64,000 nucleotides of DNA from Myrica gale (lineage: Eukaryota > Streptophyta > Magnoliopsida > Fagales > Myricaceae): contig OZ005619.1 of the NCBI GenBank assembly GCA_963930655.1, positions 2,958,501 to 3,022,500 of the forward strand, written 5' to 3'. Positions 10,117 through 22,047 of this stretch are shown piece by piece. The position numbers were made by a program, and so were the translations under genes. The notes below the pieces were generated by a model. That model did no database searches and was not told where the DNA came from. It worked only from the letters and a program-made list of their open reading frames with translations. Position 1 is the stretch's first letter. Every line of letters starts with the position of its first letter.

Positions 10117-12239
10117 TCATTCAGCGGAAGAATTAGCGGAAGCAGGTTTAGCAGGCGCCAGCACGGTGCTCGTGAGCTCCTCTAGTTCTGAATGCATGCT
10201 ATTGATAAAAGCCATCGATTTTTGTTGAGGTTCCTCCATTGCTTCTTTCAGCTTGTGTAAAGCTAAGCAATATGCTTCCTGCCCATTTGAATCGAAACCA
10301 CGAGTAAATCACGTCTGCTTACAAAAAGCACACCATGATTATAGAAGCTTATTGACATAGTTTTTGAATCAATCATGAGTTAGCTGCATCATATATCATA
10401 CTTAATTATCTATGTTTTTTTCGCACAGAAACACATGTTTCTGCACCATAGGGTCGTAAAACATTTTAAAATCCATATGTCGATCTATTCCAGACAGCGA
10501 TTACCATCTGCTGAAAAAAATGAAAGCAGATCTTTTGTTTACTAAAATCAGGTTATTCTACTGGTTCCTAGTTACTTTACGAAGCATATGACATTTTTCA
10601 TTCTGTCGAGACGCATGCCTATATTAGATTTGCGAAAGAGCTTCCTAAAGATCTTCTATAGGAAACTTCCCTTGCTCAAACACTTCCTTATATCAAGAAT
10701 CGAGCTTACAAGGGCATACAAGCTGTTAACACGGATTTAGATAGCAAGATGTTAGGTCTCTAGTAATCTGAGCCTCTAAATAGCATATAAGAGCTAGCTA
10801 GCTAGCATCCGTATATATATATATATACATCATGATCTGGTAGGAATCTAGGCCATTAACGTGTAAGATGGACCTCTAATTTTTGATGTCCTTAGTTAAC
10901 TCGTGCGTTGTGTAAGAGATCGGACTTCATCTATCCTGGAAATTAAGACTAACAACTAAAATGCAATGGCAATATATGTGTGTGTGTGTGTGTATATTAT
11001 GGACTAGTCATCAACTAAGAAACGTTATTAATTTGAAGATAATCCTCGTGTTTTCCTTTTCAAAGAGATGCTGCTTCATCACCTAGATTACATAAAGCAA
11101 TTAAGTGGTGAGTTGCTACCCTAGCTACTAGGTTTGACTGAAGCAAGCTCTAAAAATATGCTCCTAGTCCTTATAATTCGATACTTCGTAAATTAAAAGC
11201 TCCACGAGAAACTTCCTTATGCCTATTTGTGCATATGAGCGAGTGTAAGGCGTGACTATGCGAGAGAGATAATAGAGAGAGGGTTTGATTAAGCATCGAG
11301 TGAAATTATAATTCTACCATAAAGTGATCTAGCTCAGATCGACTGCCCATGCTGCTAAAGCTGGACGGATTGTTTTCTTGTTGCTTCTGATGATCTCTAA
11401 TTTGATATCGGCCAAGTTCCCCTATGTCACCGACCTGCACAAACAGAAGTACATTAATGAGCAGGCATGATCTATCATCAGAGCAAACAGGCACTCTGAC
11501 AATGGTTTTTGGGCATTCGAATAAAGCCGAGAAAGAGTCTGGCTTCTTCTTTCAAGGGTAGCGAGGTCAGCACTGGGTCGACAACTGGAACAAAGGAATT
11601 CATGCTACAGTAATATACCGTAGCCGTCCAAATTAGAGAATTAGTTCTATCAAGCACCAAAGAACGAACATCAATTTCGAAGTGGATGGTAATGTTGAGT
11701 ATCCACTGGTAGTGAACTCTTTAGAAACCCAATATTTTCTTGACAGTCACGTCTCTCCCTCCCATCCCACCCCCTTCCCTGGCTTCCCCCCCGTCCCCAC
11801 AAAAAATGAAGAGAAGAAAACAGGAGGAAGAAGATCAAGAAAGTAATGAAAAGGGAAAAGTAGCAGCTCTAGACCATTATGAAGTTTAAGGATGACTTAA
11901 ATAGTCACCTTTCTCAGTCAGAAAGATTAATAAGGAAAAAAAAAATGTTTTTAGCATCTTCACAGTGCCGTCTATCTGGGGGTTTATATACCATTTAATA
12001 GAGGACAGAGCAGAAGCCAAAACATGGGGTTAAAACTGCATAATACTCACCAATGAAAGCGTCTATGCAATATTTATGTAGTGTTTCATGAGAAGGGAGA
12101 GAGAGATCAAGACCTTCAAACAGCCCAAGTGAGCCTCAACCAACAGCCCGTAAGAAGGATGACTAGAGATTCTTCTCTTGAGGATCTCGTCCTCTCCTTT
12201 CGCTTCTTCCTTCTCCATACAGTTAGTCGTGACCTCCAT
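10117..12239 (-). CDS. KNATM: KNATM, KNOX protein without a homeodomain
   Basis: Three small exons join in frame: 12239-12114 (42 codons), 11434-11318 (39 codons) and 10278-10117 (53 codons plus TGA), giving 134 residues. All junctions are GT-AG and phase 0. Exon 1 starts MEVTTNCMEKEEAKG and carries the KNOX1 start, with LKRRISSHPSYGLLVEAHLG. Exon 2 contains VGDIGELGRYQIRDHQ and ends in SELDHFM. Exon 3 supplies the KNOX2 helix EAYCLALHKLKEAMEEPQQK, then MAFINSMHSELEEL and an Ala/Ser-rich tail. There is no ELK or homeodomain, and the length is near that of Arabidopsis KNATM (about 140). The Arabidopsis protein dimerises with BELL-class TALE proteins and modulates leaf proximal-distal patterning. 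The role here is inferred by homology. Exon structure is inferred from splice motifs and reading frame. Confidence 0.85.
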
Positions 12240-13300
12240 CAATCTTTCTTTTCTTCAGTTCTTCTTTCTATATATATTTGATCACATAGAAAGTGCTCAA
12301 ATGTACACTGGTTAGAATTAGGTCAGACAGACGATCCGGCCCATTTTTGGAAGTGACAAACAGATTGACTCATGCATGCAAATGGTTCAAGGAATGGCAT
12401 CAATCAAAACACTAGTGGAGGTGGGATGGCCTTTCTGCTTCCACTCTTAATTTTCTGTCTTTTTACATGCCCGAAAGCAACACTTCAAGGGGGTCTCGAT
12501 AAATGGGAAGCTTTGTTAGTACCGTACTCTCCAGCTATTTAGACAGTCGCTCCCTGTCCTTACCGTTCCCATTTTACTGGTCATTAACTCACTTTTTACG
12601 ATCAGAAGGTCCAAATTCGAAACTGTTCATCGTGGGTAATTTATATTCTATGCTTCGTTTCTCGCACATGGTGGGACAGAATGTTTCTGTTTCCATCCAT
12701 TCTCTTAAACAATGACGCTTCAGGAGAAATATATGGGTTTGCGTGTGCGGCCTGGAACTTTCATCCAACCTTTGCTGAGTGCATGAGGGCCGTTGCAAAC
12801 CAAATGGGGCCTAAGTCCGTATAAATAACTAGACCTTTTATATAAATATTTTTAATCTAAAATATTAAAAATTATCTGTAAATTATTAAATTTAATATAA
12901 AATATTTAAATGCCCCGTTAATTATTTTTTATAGGGCCCTCATACATTACATCAAGGCCCCATAACTTGCATGATTAAAAACATTTATAAGACATTTTTT
13001 TCTTTGAATAAAGTTCAGAAATCTTAAAAATGATTAGTAAGCGGCCGGCCTCGAAGAAACATATCCCTCAATGCGGGTCAAAAATACAATCCACTCATGA
13101 TAAATAAATAAAAAGACTGCATCTTGCCATTCCTTTTTTTTCTTAGCTCAATTGTCTTTTTATTTCTTAGGTCATGTACAACACATAATTTTTTTTTGCT
13201 CTTTATGGGACCATGCTTAGGGTGAGGTCTTAGGCCATCGCCTAAGTTGCCTTACCTTTGAGTTGGTCCTGACTGAGTGTGGCAAAAACTTAAACAGATA
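12240..13300. other. KNATM upstream region with transposon debris
   Basis: This is the 5' flank of KNATM. A TATATATATTTG stretch near 12269-12280 lies only about 30 bp before the ATG, so I do not assign it as the TATA box. From about 12790 to 13260 the sequence has AT-rich blocks bounded by GGGGCCTAAG-like and TTAGGCCATCGCCTAAG-like motifs that resemble old non-autonomous transposon ends. No gene was recognised. Confidence 0.45.
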
Positions 13301-13305
13301 TTTAT

Positions 13306-13697
13306 TTATTTATTAGGATAAATATACTGTATACCTCTTCAATTATAAGTGTCTTGACACTTTACACCCTGAATAACTATTTGTATCATATTGCATCTAT
13401 CAACTATTGATTTCAAACACTTTACACATTCTTTTAAAAAAATCCGTCAATTTGAACTGAAAGTAATTTTTTGTATCTTCAAAAACTTTTTTTTTACAGT
13501 AACAACTTTTTAAAGTAAAATTGTAATACTAGAGGCTAAAAATTAATTTTCATAAAATTTGACTGGAAATATTAACAAATGGGTGCAAAGTGTCTAAAAT
13601 TAATAGTTGCTATGAGTGCAATGTAAATAAAATAATATTTAGGGATACAAAATATCACAACTCTCATAGTTAAATGGTATAAAGTATATTAATTTAT
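13306..13697. repeat. Fold-back MITE, family B copy 1
   Basis: The left arm (TACTGTATACCTCTTCAATT, then GACACTTTACACCC, ATATTGCATCTATCAACTAT) pairs with the right arm in reverse complement (TATACTTTATACCATTTAAC, then CATTGCACTCATAGCAACTA, GACACTTTGCACCC). The halves are diverged but keep the same order over about 150 bp. A related copy occurs at 46745-47140. It is non-coding. Confidence 0.65.
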
Positions 13698-15007
13698 CTA
13701 TTTTTTCTTTCTTTCTAAGCAAGATAATTTATTAAGAAAGCACAAGTTAGTCAAAAGGAGCGTATAGATCTCTACAACAACGTTCATCATCTTTAATATT
13801 GGAAAAGAAATATCTCTCTTGTGGGACAGCATAATAGAAAGATGGGCAGAGAGGTAGTACTTCAAATTATATGCGATTTTTGTTGGGGTTTTTGTTTTTG
13901 ATTTGGGGGTATCGAGGGCGAGCATGAGGGATACAACAAAAATGCATGAGTTGTAGCAATACTTCTCCTCCATCTATTGAAGAGGTTGAGATTCAACTAA
14001 TTGGTTGGAGCTGCAGTCGTACGTACAGTTACTAAAAAACCGTATGGTACACATCTCATTGTAAAAATCATTCTTTGAATTTGCATTACAAGAAAAATAC
14101 ATTCGATGTCAAAAAAATTTGTCACCCAAAGTGCCAATTTTGTCAACAAAAGTTTTGGGTGACAAAACCAAGTTGTCACTTAAAGCCCGTCAGCAAAGGT
14201 ATTAGGTGACAATTTCCATGTTTTGTCACAGAAAACCGTTCGGACATCATATAACTAGTTCGGATGGGTTTTGCATTGGAACGACATATAACCCGTTCGA
14301 ACGAGTTTCTATCTTTTATGACAAATTTATAATTTCATCACAAAAAACCGTTCGAACGGGTATTCTTTGTTTATGACCTTTTATGACACAATTTAAAATT
14401 TGTCACAAAAGGTAATTTTTTGTGAAGAATTTTATTGTTATCACTAAAGACTATTTTTTGTGACATATTTTATTTGTCATTATGAAAGGGTGACTTTTTG
14501 CCACACATTTTTTAGTCACAAATTTTCTGAATAATTATTTTTTCATTTGAAATTACTTTTTTGAAGTTCAAGAAATGTTTTACTTTTATTTTAAATAAAG
14601 TACTCCAAGTTCAATAAGATAATAAGTAAAGATTCAAAGATTAACATAAGAAAATAAAATATATTAAATAAACATTATTCAAAATACAATAAAACAAAAC
14701 ATTACTACATGCCTATTGTTCAATTACAAATAAAAAATAAATTGTTCATGATCTAAATCCAGCAGGTGAAATTGGGTCATTTCCTATATTGCTCCATATT
14801 TTTTCATATGCTCCATTATTGCTCAATCCCATATTTTGATCCTGAAATTCAATTATAAATTGGGTTAGTGAAAAATATAGACATGCAAAAACATATAGGC
14901 TTATTTAGAATCCCATGAACCAGAAGTTTGCCCCAAATGAAGGTGTACAAAAATACTTGGTGCCCAAGGCAACCAACCAATCAGCTGAAAATAGGGCTAC
15001 AATATAC

Positions 15008-17575
15008 CTGTAGAATTTCGCGAATAGGTCTTTGTCGCGAATATAAGCAAGCAACTTTACTACCTGTAGGCAAGAAGTTAAGAAATTACAAATATGTCTA
15101 TTGGAAGTTACAGTGAATAGCTCATCAGGTGTAAAGGACTAAAGGAGACCTTTTCAAGGGTTTCTGCAATGGCTTCATGACGTAGTTTCTCACTTCCACC
15201 TTTCTTGAGGATGTTATCACAAAATGTGCCAAGTAGTTCTGCACTCGAGCTTCCAGCAACACCCTTGTTGCAGATGACCTCAAAAGCCTCCTTGAGTGTC
15301 TAAAAAAAAGAAACATTTAGATGTATAAGAACATATGACTCTGGTAATGACAACCTTGAATTCATTCTCTCATACAAACCTTGTGAAATAGGTTATGGCT
15401 GGAGAAACATTTATTCACATATGCAAGGTATTTCTCATGCAGTTGAATCACTTTTCTAACAAAAACTTGAGAAACAAAACATCTATCAGTTTCAAATCAT
15501 TAAACAGTCCACACAAAATCTACAAGTATAAGTTGCAGCCAATTATCTACTCCTGTAAACCAACCACGTCCTTCTTCTTTGCCTGTGAAAAAAAGAGAAC
15601 TAAATAGAATTTGTCAAAAGGAGGAACCAAATAGAATGCAGCTTAAAGGCATCTAACTAGTAACTGGATTTTGACAGATCCCATTGTGTGCTCTAGACAC
15701 ATTTAATGTTTAGTAAGCAATGTAAGGATCTCATAGACAGTCAAGTAAACCAAGACATCTTATCTTTCTTACTTGGAAAAGGAAAATGCAACACAAATTG
15801 AAATTGAACCTTTTCGATATGTGTTTCCCAAAATAGTCAAAAGATTAAAAGAGGAGAAAGTCAAGGCATAGACCTTGTTGCTTGCAGTATCTTTTGCCAG
15901 TTTGACCAAGGCTGTTCCTTCAGCCGTAAATGCTGCATTGCAGAGCAGTAGAGAACATACAAGGAAAAAAGGAAAAAGAGCCAAAAATACGGCTTTTCCT
16001 AGAATCCTAAATGTGTCATAATAACCCCTTTAACTTGAAGGGAAAATGATAACACCTAATTAGAAGCTGCAAACCTGCTTAAATATGCTAGAAACAGGAT
16101 AAAAGAGCCTAAACATCCTTGCTAAATCATCCACCTTGGATACCATTAAACACCAAAAACAAAGGGTAATAAGAAACGAGTAATAATTGCTCTGCATCAT
16201 TTGATTTTGTGCTGCCCATTTACTTGGTCCATATGGAGTGAATCTCCATGACAGCTTAATATCTTTGCTTGTACTGACGGTACTGTATGTGGCTGGATTA
16301 AGAAGATCTTACATCCGTATCGGCTGATTGGAATCTCCTTGGAAGAACAACATTATTTCCAAATCTTTGCAGCGAACGCTATTGATATGGTGTGGGGTTG
16401 GAGAAATCGCAGAGTTCATGAAGGAACAATCTGTGATATGGAGGAGCTTGCCCGACGTGTTAGGCAGCTTAGTCTGGAACATAGATCCGCATGGCTTTAG
16501 AAGATGGGACCCCCGCAGGAGATCATTTGGCTTCCCCCTCCGAAGGATATTGTTAAAGTCAACGTGAACGTGGCTGTTAGGACTGATTATGCAGTGACAG
16601 GTGTAATTCTATGAGACCATTCTTGTGCCTTATGTACGTTCAAGGTGACTAGGATTGGAGCAGTTCCACCGTTACTTGGTGAGGCCGAGGCAGCATATGT
16701 GGGAGTTATATTGGCATATCAAAAAAACTTTCCTCAGGTTATACTGGAGAGTGATTATGAGCAAGTTATTCAGGCCGTGCAACAATACCCCAACCCTTTG
16801 GATTGGCGTATTCATCATAAGATTTCTGAAATTTATTCTATTCTCTAACTCTTTCAAAGTTGGGAGGATAGACATGTAAAGCGAGGTGCTAATTTTGTAG
16901 CGCACTAGTTAGCTCGTTGGGCCGCATTTGAGTATTCCTCAGGTGGCAATCCCGGTAGTTGTGAGCATTTTCCTGATTTTCTTTGGGTGTATGATGGTAC
17001 TAACCCGCCATAGCTTTTGTATGGCTGGTGTTTGAATAAGAGGCAAGGTATTGATTAAAAAAAAAATTGCTCAAGTCTTAGATCCTTTGTGAAAAGCTAT
17101 TTGAATGCTAAATAATCACCAAATAGATTGTCAAGGAAGAAAAAGTCAATTATTACAGCTGAATAGCAGTGAGATAAACCGATTTTGTAGTGAAACATGG
17201 AAAAAGACTGTAACAATCAAGTAACAACTTACAAGCAGGTTTTTAAAAAAACAAAAGCTCTATTCACAGGACTACCATGCCAAAAAGCAGAATTCCATGG
17301 GGGGAAAGAAGAAAGAATAAAAAACAAAGCAAGTACAAACCTCCAGTAGCTTTGGCTCACTACTAGAATGCAAGTAATGAGACACCCTCTCTTTCTCCCA
17401 TTTCAAGCACTCCTCAGCATGGAATTACAAATAGACGTTAGAATCATTCACTACAGGGGAAATTATTATGTCGCAAATAATGCAAAAATATGAAGTTTAC
17501 TTTGTTCATATAATCTGGACAAGAATCTTTTAGAATCCAAACAGAAGCTTTCCGAGAATAATAAGCAGCAGTCCA
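15008..17575 (-). pseudogene. Captured cullin-1 (CUL1) gene fragment, seven exons
   Basis: Seven minus-strand exons match consecutive parts of the N-terminal cullin repeats of CUL1, the scaffold of SCF ubiquitin ligases. They are 17575-17501 (YYSRKASVWILKDSCPDYM), 17418-17341 ([26 protein letters not shown]), 16137-16075 (DDLARMFRLF, SSIFKQ), 15932-15874 (TAEGTALVKLAKDTASNK), 15450-15380 (IQLHEKYLAYVNKCFSSHNL), 15299-15150 ([20 protein letters not shown], then [15 protein letters not shown]) and 15063-15008 (VVKLLAYIRDKDLFAKFYR). GT donors are kept. Damage is visible: the acceptor of the second exon reads AT, the third exon lacks about eight codons, and the fourth starts one base out of frame. 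A LINE sits between exons two and three, where another cullin exon is expected. The RBX1-binding C-terminal half is absent. It cannot make a working cullin. Confidence 0.85.
16193..17064 (+). mobile_element. 5'-truncated LINE with RNase H-like domain
   Basis: A LINE tail inserted in the + orientation into the captured cullin gene. The 8-bp direct repeat AATTGCTC flanks it at 16185-16192 and 17065-17072, and its 3' end is an A tract (17057-17066) after GGCAAGGTATTGATT. The coding remains read like the C-terminal end of plant LINE ORF2: first IWLPPPKDIVKVNVNVAV (about 16530-16580), then the RVT_3-type RNase H domain with GEAEAAYVGVILAYQKNF, QVILESDYEQVIQAV and HVKRGANFVAH (16678-16910). Several in-frame stops (for example after SAWL near 16500 and after VTGVIL near 16610) show it is dead. 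It dates after the cullin capture. Confidence 0.82.
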
Positions 17576-18466
17576 AACACTCAGAATGCATGACCAACCC
17601 AAAAGATAAAGAAATCAAGAAAATAAAAAGAAAATACTATTATTTGCAAAACAAACACAATAGAAGCACATGAAAATAAGCACAGAGGTTAAATCGCACA
17701 AAGAAATAAAGTAAAATTCTCAAATTATTGGCCTGATCGAAACCCTAACAAAACACAAAATTGAAATGTTAGTAAAATGAAGAATTAAATTGTAAAAATT
17801 AATAAAAAAAAAATGGTGAGAAATGGTGAAGTAAAAGAGAAGAAAGCGGTATCGTTGTTTGTGGAGAGTCTTGGCCGAAGTGGGAATCGAAGAGCGAGGC
17901 TCGGCGGATTGAAGAACTATATGTGGCGCCGCTAACTAAAAGCAGGGAGAGGAGCTGAGAGTGACAATGGGGTCTGAGAAAGAGCAAGAGAAATGAGGGA
18001 TGAGAGAGAGAACTGGTAGAGGAAAGAGATTAGAAACAGAGCACGAGCGACCACAAGGAAAAAGAATTTGGAGGGGGAGGTCATAAATTGGCAAGGCTTA
18101 ATAGGTCACCCAAATCTAATTTAAAATACGTTCGGACGTGAGTAAAAATCTGTGACGAATTTATGCATCGCAAATCTATGAAGTTTGTTATTTCGTCACC
18201 CAAAAATAGATGCAGGCGTTTTTTAATAACGTTTGAACGATGTGTCAAAATTTATGACAAATTAATGCGTTACAAATTTGTGACAGCTGATATTTTGTCA
18301 CCTAAAGTATCGTTCAAACGTTTTTAATAACATTCGAACGGATATAGCATTGCGTGAAACTTTTTAGTAACAAAATTTAATTTTTGTCACTAAAAGTTGC
18401 ACTTTTGTGACAAAATTTAGTTTGACACGTGATAATTTATCACCTAAAATCATTTTTCTTGTAGTG

Positions 18467-18783
18467 TTAGTGAATTTGTAGGCAATTACAAGTGAAATTA
18501 TATGCATAAGTCCTACTAGAATGGAACCAAGCTAACATGGGCAACCTAAACAATTAGAATTTTCCCACATCCCAAACTTGTGGACTAGGTAAGTCATGAA
18601 TTAGAATTTTGGCTAACAACGTCGGGGAAAATACCCACTTTGCCAATCGATCCAGGCAATCCCTGTTTACTTACCCACCAACTTGAGTGGAATTTGAGTC
18701 CTGACTCTCTTTCTTGGGGCAAAGGTACGTACCATCTACCACCTAGTATGGCCTACAAGGTTAATATGCATCACCTTTCTACA
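18467..18783. other. Spacer between two CACTA elements
   Basis: About 320 bp of unremarkable sequence between the right end of one CACTA element and the left target duplication of the next. No gene or repeat structure was recognised. Confidence 0.5.
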
Positions 18784-18786
18784 TGA

Positions 18787-21700
18787 CACTACAAGAAATT
18801 TGGTCTACAACCACCAAGTATCTCTCTCTCGTCACTAAAAAGTAAGGCTTCCGTGACGAAATTCTTAAATTCGCCACTGCAGGTACAAGCGTAAAGAAAA
18901 AGGTCACTACAGGTAAAAAGTTAGACTAACTTTCTCCTTCCCGTTACTAAACTCAAAAACTATCGTTACAAAAGGTAAAAAATCAAAATAATTTTTCGCG
19001 GTTGTCATTTCCCTCCCTCGTCATTCGTGCTTTCAAACAAGGAATAGCTCATCCGCCCATTATCTCTCACTCCGCTACAGGTCGTTCGTGGACCTCCCAC
19101 AACCCTCGCCTGCATTCGGCCTTCCGTCCGCCCTCGACGCATTCTCCGAAATACTTATTTGGCTCCCATTGGTTGCTCTGTATTCTCTTCCTTTCATTTT
19201 TCCTCTATAGTGTTTCACTTTCGCGTTAATCCAGCAGGGAATCGTGACAGGAGGTTTCAGGACTGCCAGTGTTTCAGAACAATAGTGTGGAAGAATAAGG
19301 CTCCACCAAAGATGTGGCTACTCAAGGGAGGCTTGGTGGTCGGAGGAATCGCAAGGAGAAGAAATTCAGTGGGGCCCTTAGATGGTGTCAATTGCTTGTG
19401 CAAGAACCGTGGTGCCGGAGGACAAGGAACTTACTCTCGGAGAACTGAGCAGTTCGTATCTCTCTGGTGCTCTAAAGAATGTGAGTTTTATAGGGATCAC
19501 TTTTTTTTCTTCAGGTGTGCTCTGCTATAGTTGCTAGCCGCCTGTGTATGCTCTGTTTTACAGGGATCACTTTTTGTTCTTCAGGTGCTCCAAAGAATGT
19601 GACAACCCTTGATCTTACACAAGAGGCCAAAAGGATGATAGTTGATGGCCGCCTGTGTATGCTCTGTATTGATTCCAGTATGTAAAACTGCTATCAATTA
19701 TTATTTTGCTGTTGATCCGGATCACAGAAGAAGAAAATGTCAGGCTAAAGCCACTTGTTATCATGATGTGTTGCTTTTGAATGGTTTATGTCAGCATTAT
19801 GCGGACAAATGCTTGATGATTTTGATTAGAGTTACAGTTTTCATATGCTTTGTTTCTTTTTCCTTTCCTCAAATTTCCTATGTGTGGAACTATTTTTCAG
19901 AATGCAGGCAGAGGTGAACGTTGATGGCTCTGTTGTGTGGAGTGGAAGAAATCTGTCAGCATTATGCGGACATATGGATGCCGCGCTCGTCCTGCGCGCT
20001 AGGATGCTTTGGATTCTCTAACGATTTGTCAACGATTTCTCCTGCGCGCTAGGATGATTTCTGAACGTTGGGTAAGTTTTGTTAATTGATTTTTGTACAA
20101 AGGTCTTCAACTTCAGAAAAGATTGGACCCTATGCTTTTTCAATCTTTTTTTTTTTATGGGGGGCATTGGGGGTTCCGTTGTTGATGAGTTTTCAGTTGA
20201 AAGATATAACAATGTAGTCCAGCAAGTGTTGAGCATTATCATTCACACCAATTAGAATAGCACAATCAATCTTTGACATGGTTGGATGCTGAAATTAAAA
20301 GATGTCAACTTAACCTTTGCAAAACTATGAAAGAGTTGTGTCGAGCCTTTGAAATGCATTCTGTCATCTTTTTTTTTTGGTTTTATCATAAAGTAATGTA
20401 TAAATGATAATTTTATTAAAAGCCTTTGAAAAGCTTGCCTTGTTCTGCAATTTTTTTTGTGCCTTGGTTTTGTCCTTTCTGTTTGGCTCCTCATTATACC
20501 TTTTATTACATTCTGAGGTATTCTTATGAGAGCTTGTGAGGTGAGCTTATGCTATTTCCAAGTCAATTGCACTTCCTCTGTCAATTTAGAACTTAAATTT
20601 GGGAGATTTAACTGAGGAACGTTTTAAGTTATTTGCAAAAGCTCCATTTTGTGCTTCTCATCTCCAGAAATGCTATGATTCCTATATGCTTTTTTGAACT
20701 TGGATTATTGTGTTCCCTCAGTTATATGCTTACGTTGCAATAATGTTAGCGATGCTCTAGACAAGTTTAGATTCATAAATGTGACTAAACCTTCATTGCT
20801 TGAAGATGCTAGTGAGCTATAGATACCTATCAAACCTTCTCCAGAAAAATTGAAGTAGTTTCATTGCTTTGATGTATTCTCTGTGGTCTTTTTGAGAGCC
20901 GGGAGTACCACAACCTAAAATCTTTTGTGGGGTGTGGATACTTAAAGTGAGGAGATTTTTTCAAAGTCTCCTTCTCTGCTTTTAAATCAGTTTTTGAGTC
21001 TTGAATTAAATTGAAATTAGTCTCTTATCACAACTATTTTAATACTCTAATGTTTAGACAAGGAGTTCTCTTCCACGCGTGTACTTCAGTCTTTTTGAGC
21101 CTTGTAAGGCACTTTTTTCTTTTCTTTTCGTCATTTGATTGTTGAAAGTTAAGAGTTCATTTCCATTCTCATGTTTGATTTTTATCTCTTAACAGAGTCA
21201 TTATCTTAGGTTTTTCACTAACCAATGTTATTTTTGGCTTTTTGTCAAACAGGTAGCATGCACAAGAATGTTTCTGGTGTCTATATGGCGTCAATTATAG
21301 CAACTTGCCAAAATACAAACAGATTACAATGTCTATGAGCAACAACAGATTACAATGTCTATGAGCAACAACAGATTGCATGCCAGGAAGAACACAACAG
21401 CAGATTATAATACCTACTGATGTTGTATTGCTTAATGTTTTTGTTGCTCTTTAACTCCATACTGAATTTCGGTGGATGCCCATTTTGGTTGGGAGCTTGT
21501 AATGATTCCTCTGTTTTTTTGTAAGTAAAGGAAACACTGTTTCTAAGGAATGTAAATCTATAAAATCTCTGTACATATATGAATTTGAGTTCTTTACTGC
21601 ACTTGTTCGCAATGCTCTGTTATTTTTGACGACATCTTGAAATAAGAAAAAATGAATTGATTGACCAAAATGCTTATTTGCAAGAAACTCAATCACGACG

Positions 21701-22044
21701 AAATTTCTCGTTGGTGCAGAATTTTCTCCACTACCAAAACTCGTCGTTGCTGGGGGCAAGAAAAACAAATGCACGGCGGCTCTAGCTCGTCGGTAATGGG
21801 GCTGCACCTTTCTTGACGAACTGGAGCTCGTCGACGCTGCACCTCTCTTGACGAACTGGAGCTCGTCGATGCTGCTGGAACAAGGCCGACGGAAAGCTTT
21901 CATCGTCGACTCAGAGCTCTCTCCACGCGGCAGAGTCGACCACCCTTCGACGACCTTATTCCGTGGGGGCAAAGTTTTCGCGACGAGTTTTGGTGGTTTC
22001 AACTACGGAATCTGCCGTCGTTGAAGCCAACATTTCTTGTAGTG
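18787..22044. mobile_element. CACTA-type transposon with perfect TGA duplication
   Basis: Starts CACTACAAGAAATTTGG at 18787 and ends CATTTCTTGTAGTG at 22044. The 3-bp direct repeats TGA at 18784-18786 and 22045-22047 are identical, as expected for CACTA insertion. The right subterminal region (21690-22030) is rich in short CGTCG / CGACGA motifs and contains a near-tandem duplication (CTTGACGAACTGGAGCTCGT, twice near 21814-21868). At 3.26 kb it is too short for a full CACTA and no transposase is recognised, so it is non-autonomous. It may carry a captured gene piece near 19382-19650. Confidence 0.85.
19382..19650 (+). pseudogene. Unidentified coding fragment inside the second CACTA
   Basis: A frame starting at 19382 reads MVSIACARTVVPEDKELTLG then ELSSSYLSGALKN, followed by a good donor (GTGAGT at 19481). 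After an acceptor (TTCTTCAG ending near 19583) coding-like sequence resumes as KNVTTLDLTQEAKRMIVDG. The amino-acid composition and the splice signals suggest captured exons of a host gene, but I do not recognise the family. The short sequence around the junction is partly duplicated (TCACTTTTT...CTTCAGGTG twice). Confidence 0.4.
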
Positions 22045-22047
22045 TGA

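Larger units (their letters stand above)
14084..18466. mobile_element. CACTA-type transposon carrying host gene exons
   Basis: The left end is CATTACAAGAAAAAT (14084; the consensus CACTACAAGAAA with one change) and the right end is ATTTTTCTTGTAGTG, ending at 18466. Flanking triplets are TTG and TTA, a degraded 3-bp duplication. Subterminal regions on both sides are full of CGTTCGAACG-like palindromes and GTCAC / TTTTGTGAC motifs (14100-14520 and 18130-18450), typical of transposase-binding arrays. No transposase was seen. Inside are seven cullin-1-like exons on the minus strand and a 5'-truncated LINE on the + strand. The sequence at 17700-18080 is pyrimidine-rich on the minus strand and resembles a captured 5' UTR. 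Confidence 0.85.

Noticed and set aside
12269..12280. TATA-like sequence upstream of KNATM
   Set aside because: It lies about 30 bp from the start codon, leaving almost no leader, so it is unlikely to be the functional TATA box.
21451..22002. 183-codon open frame on the minus strand
   Set aside because: It covers the CGTCG-rich right subterminal region of a CACTA element; the frame follows from base composition and repeats, with no recognisable domain.
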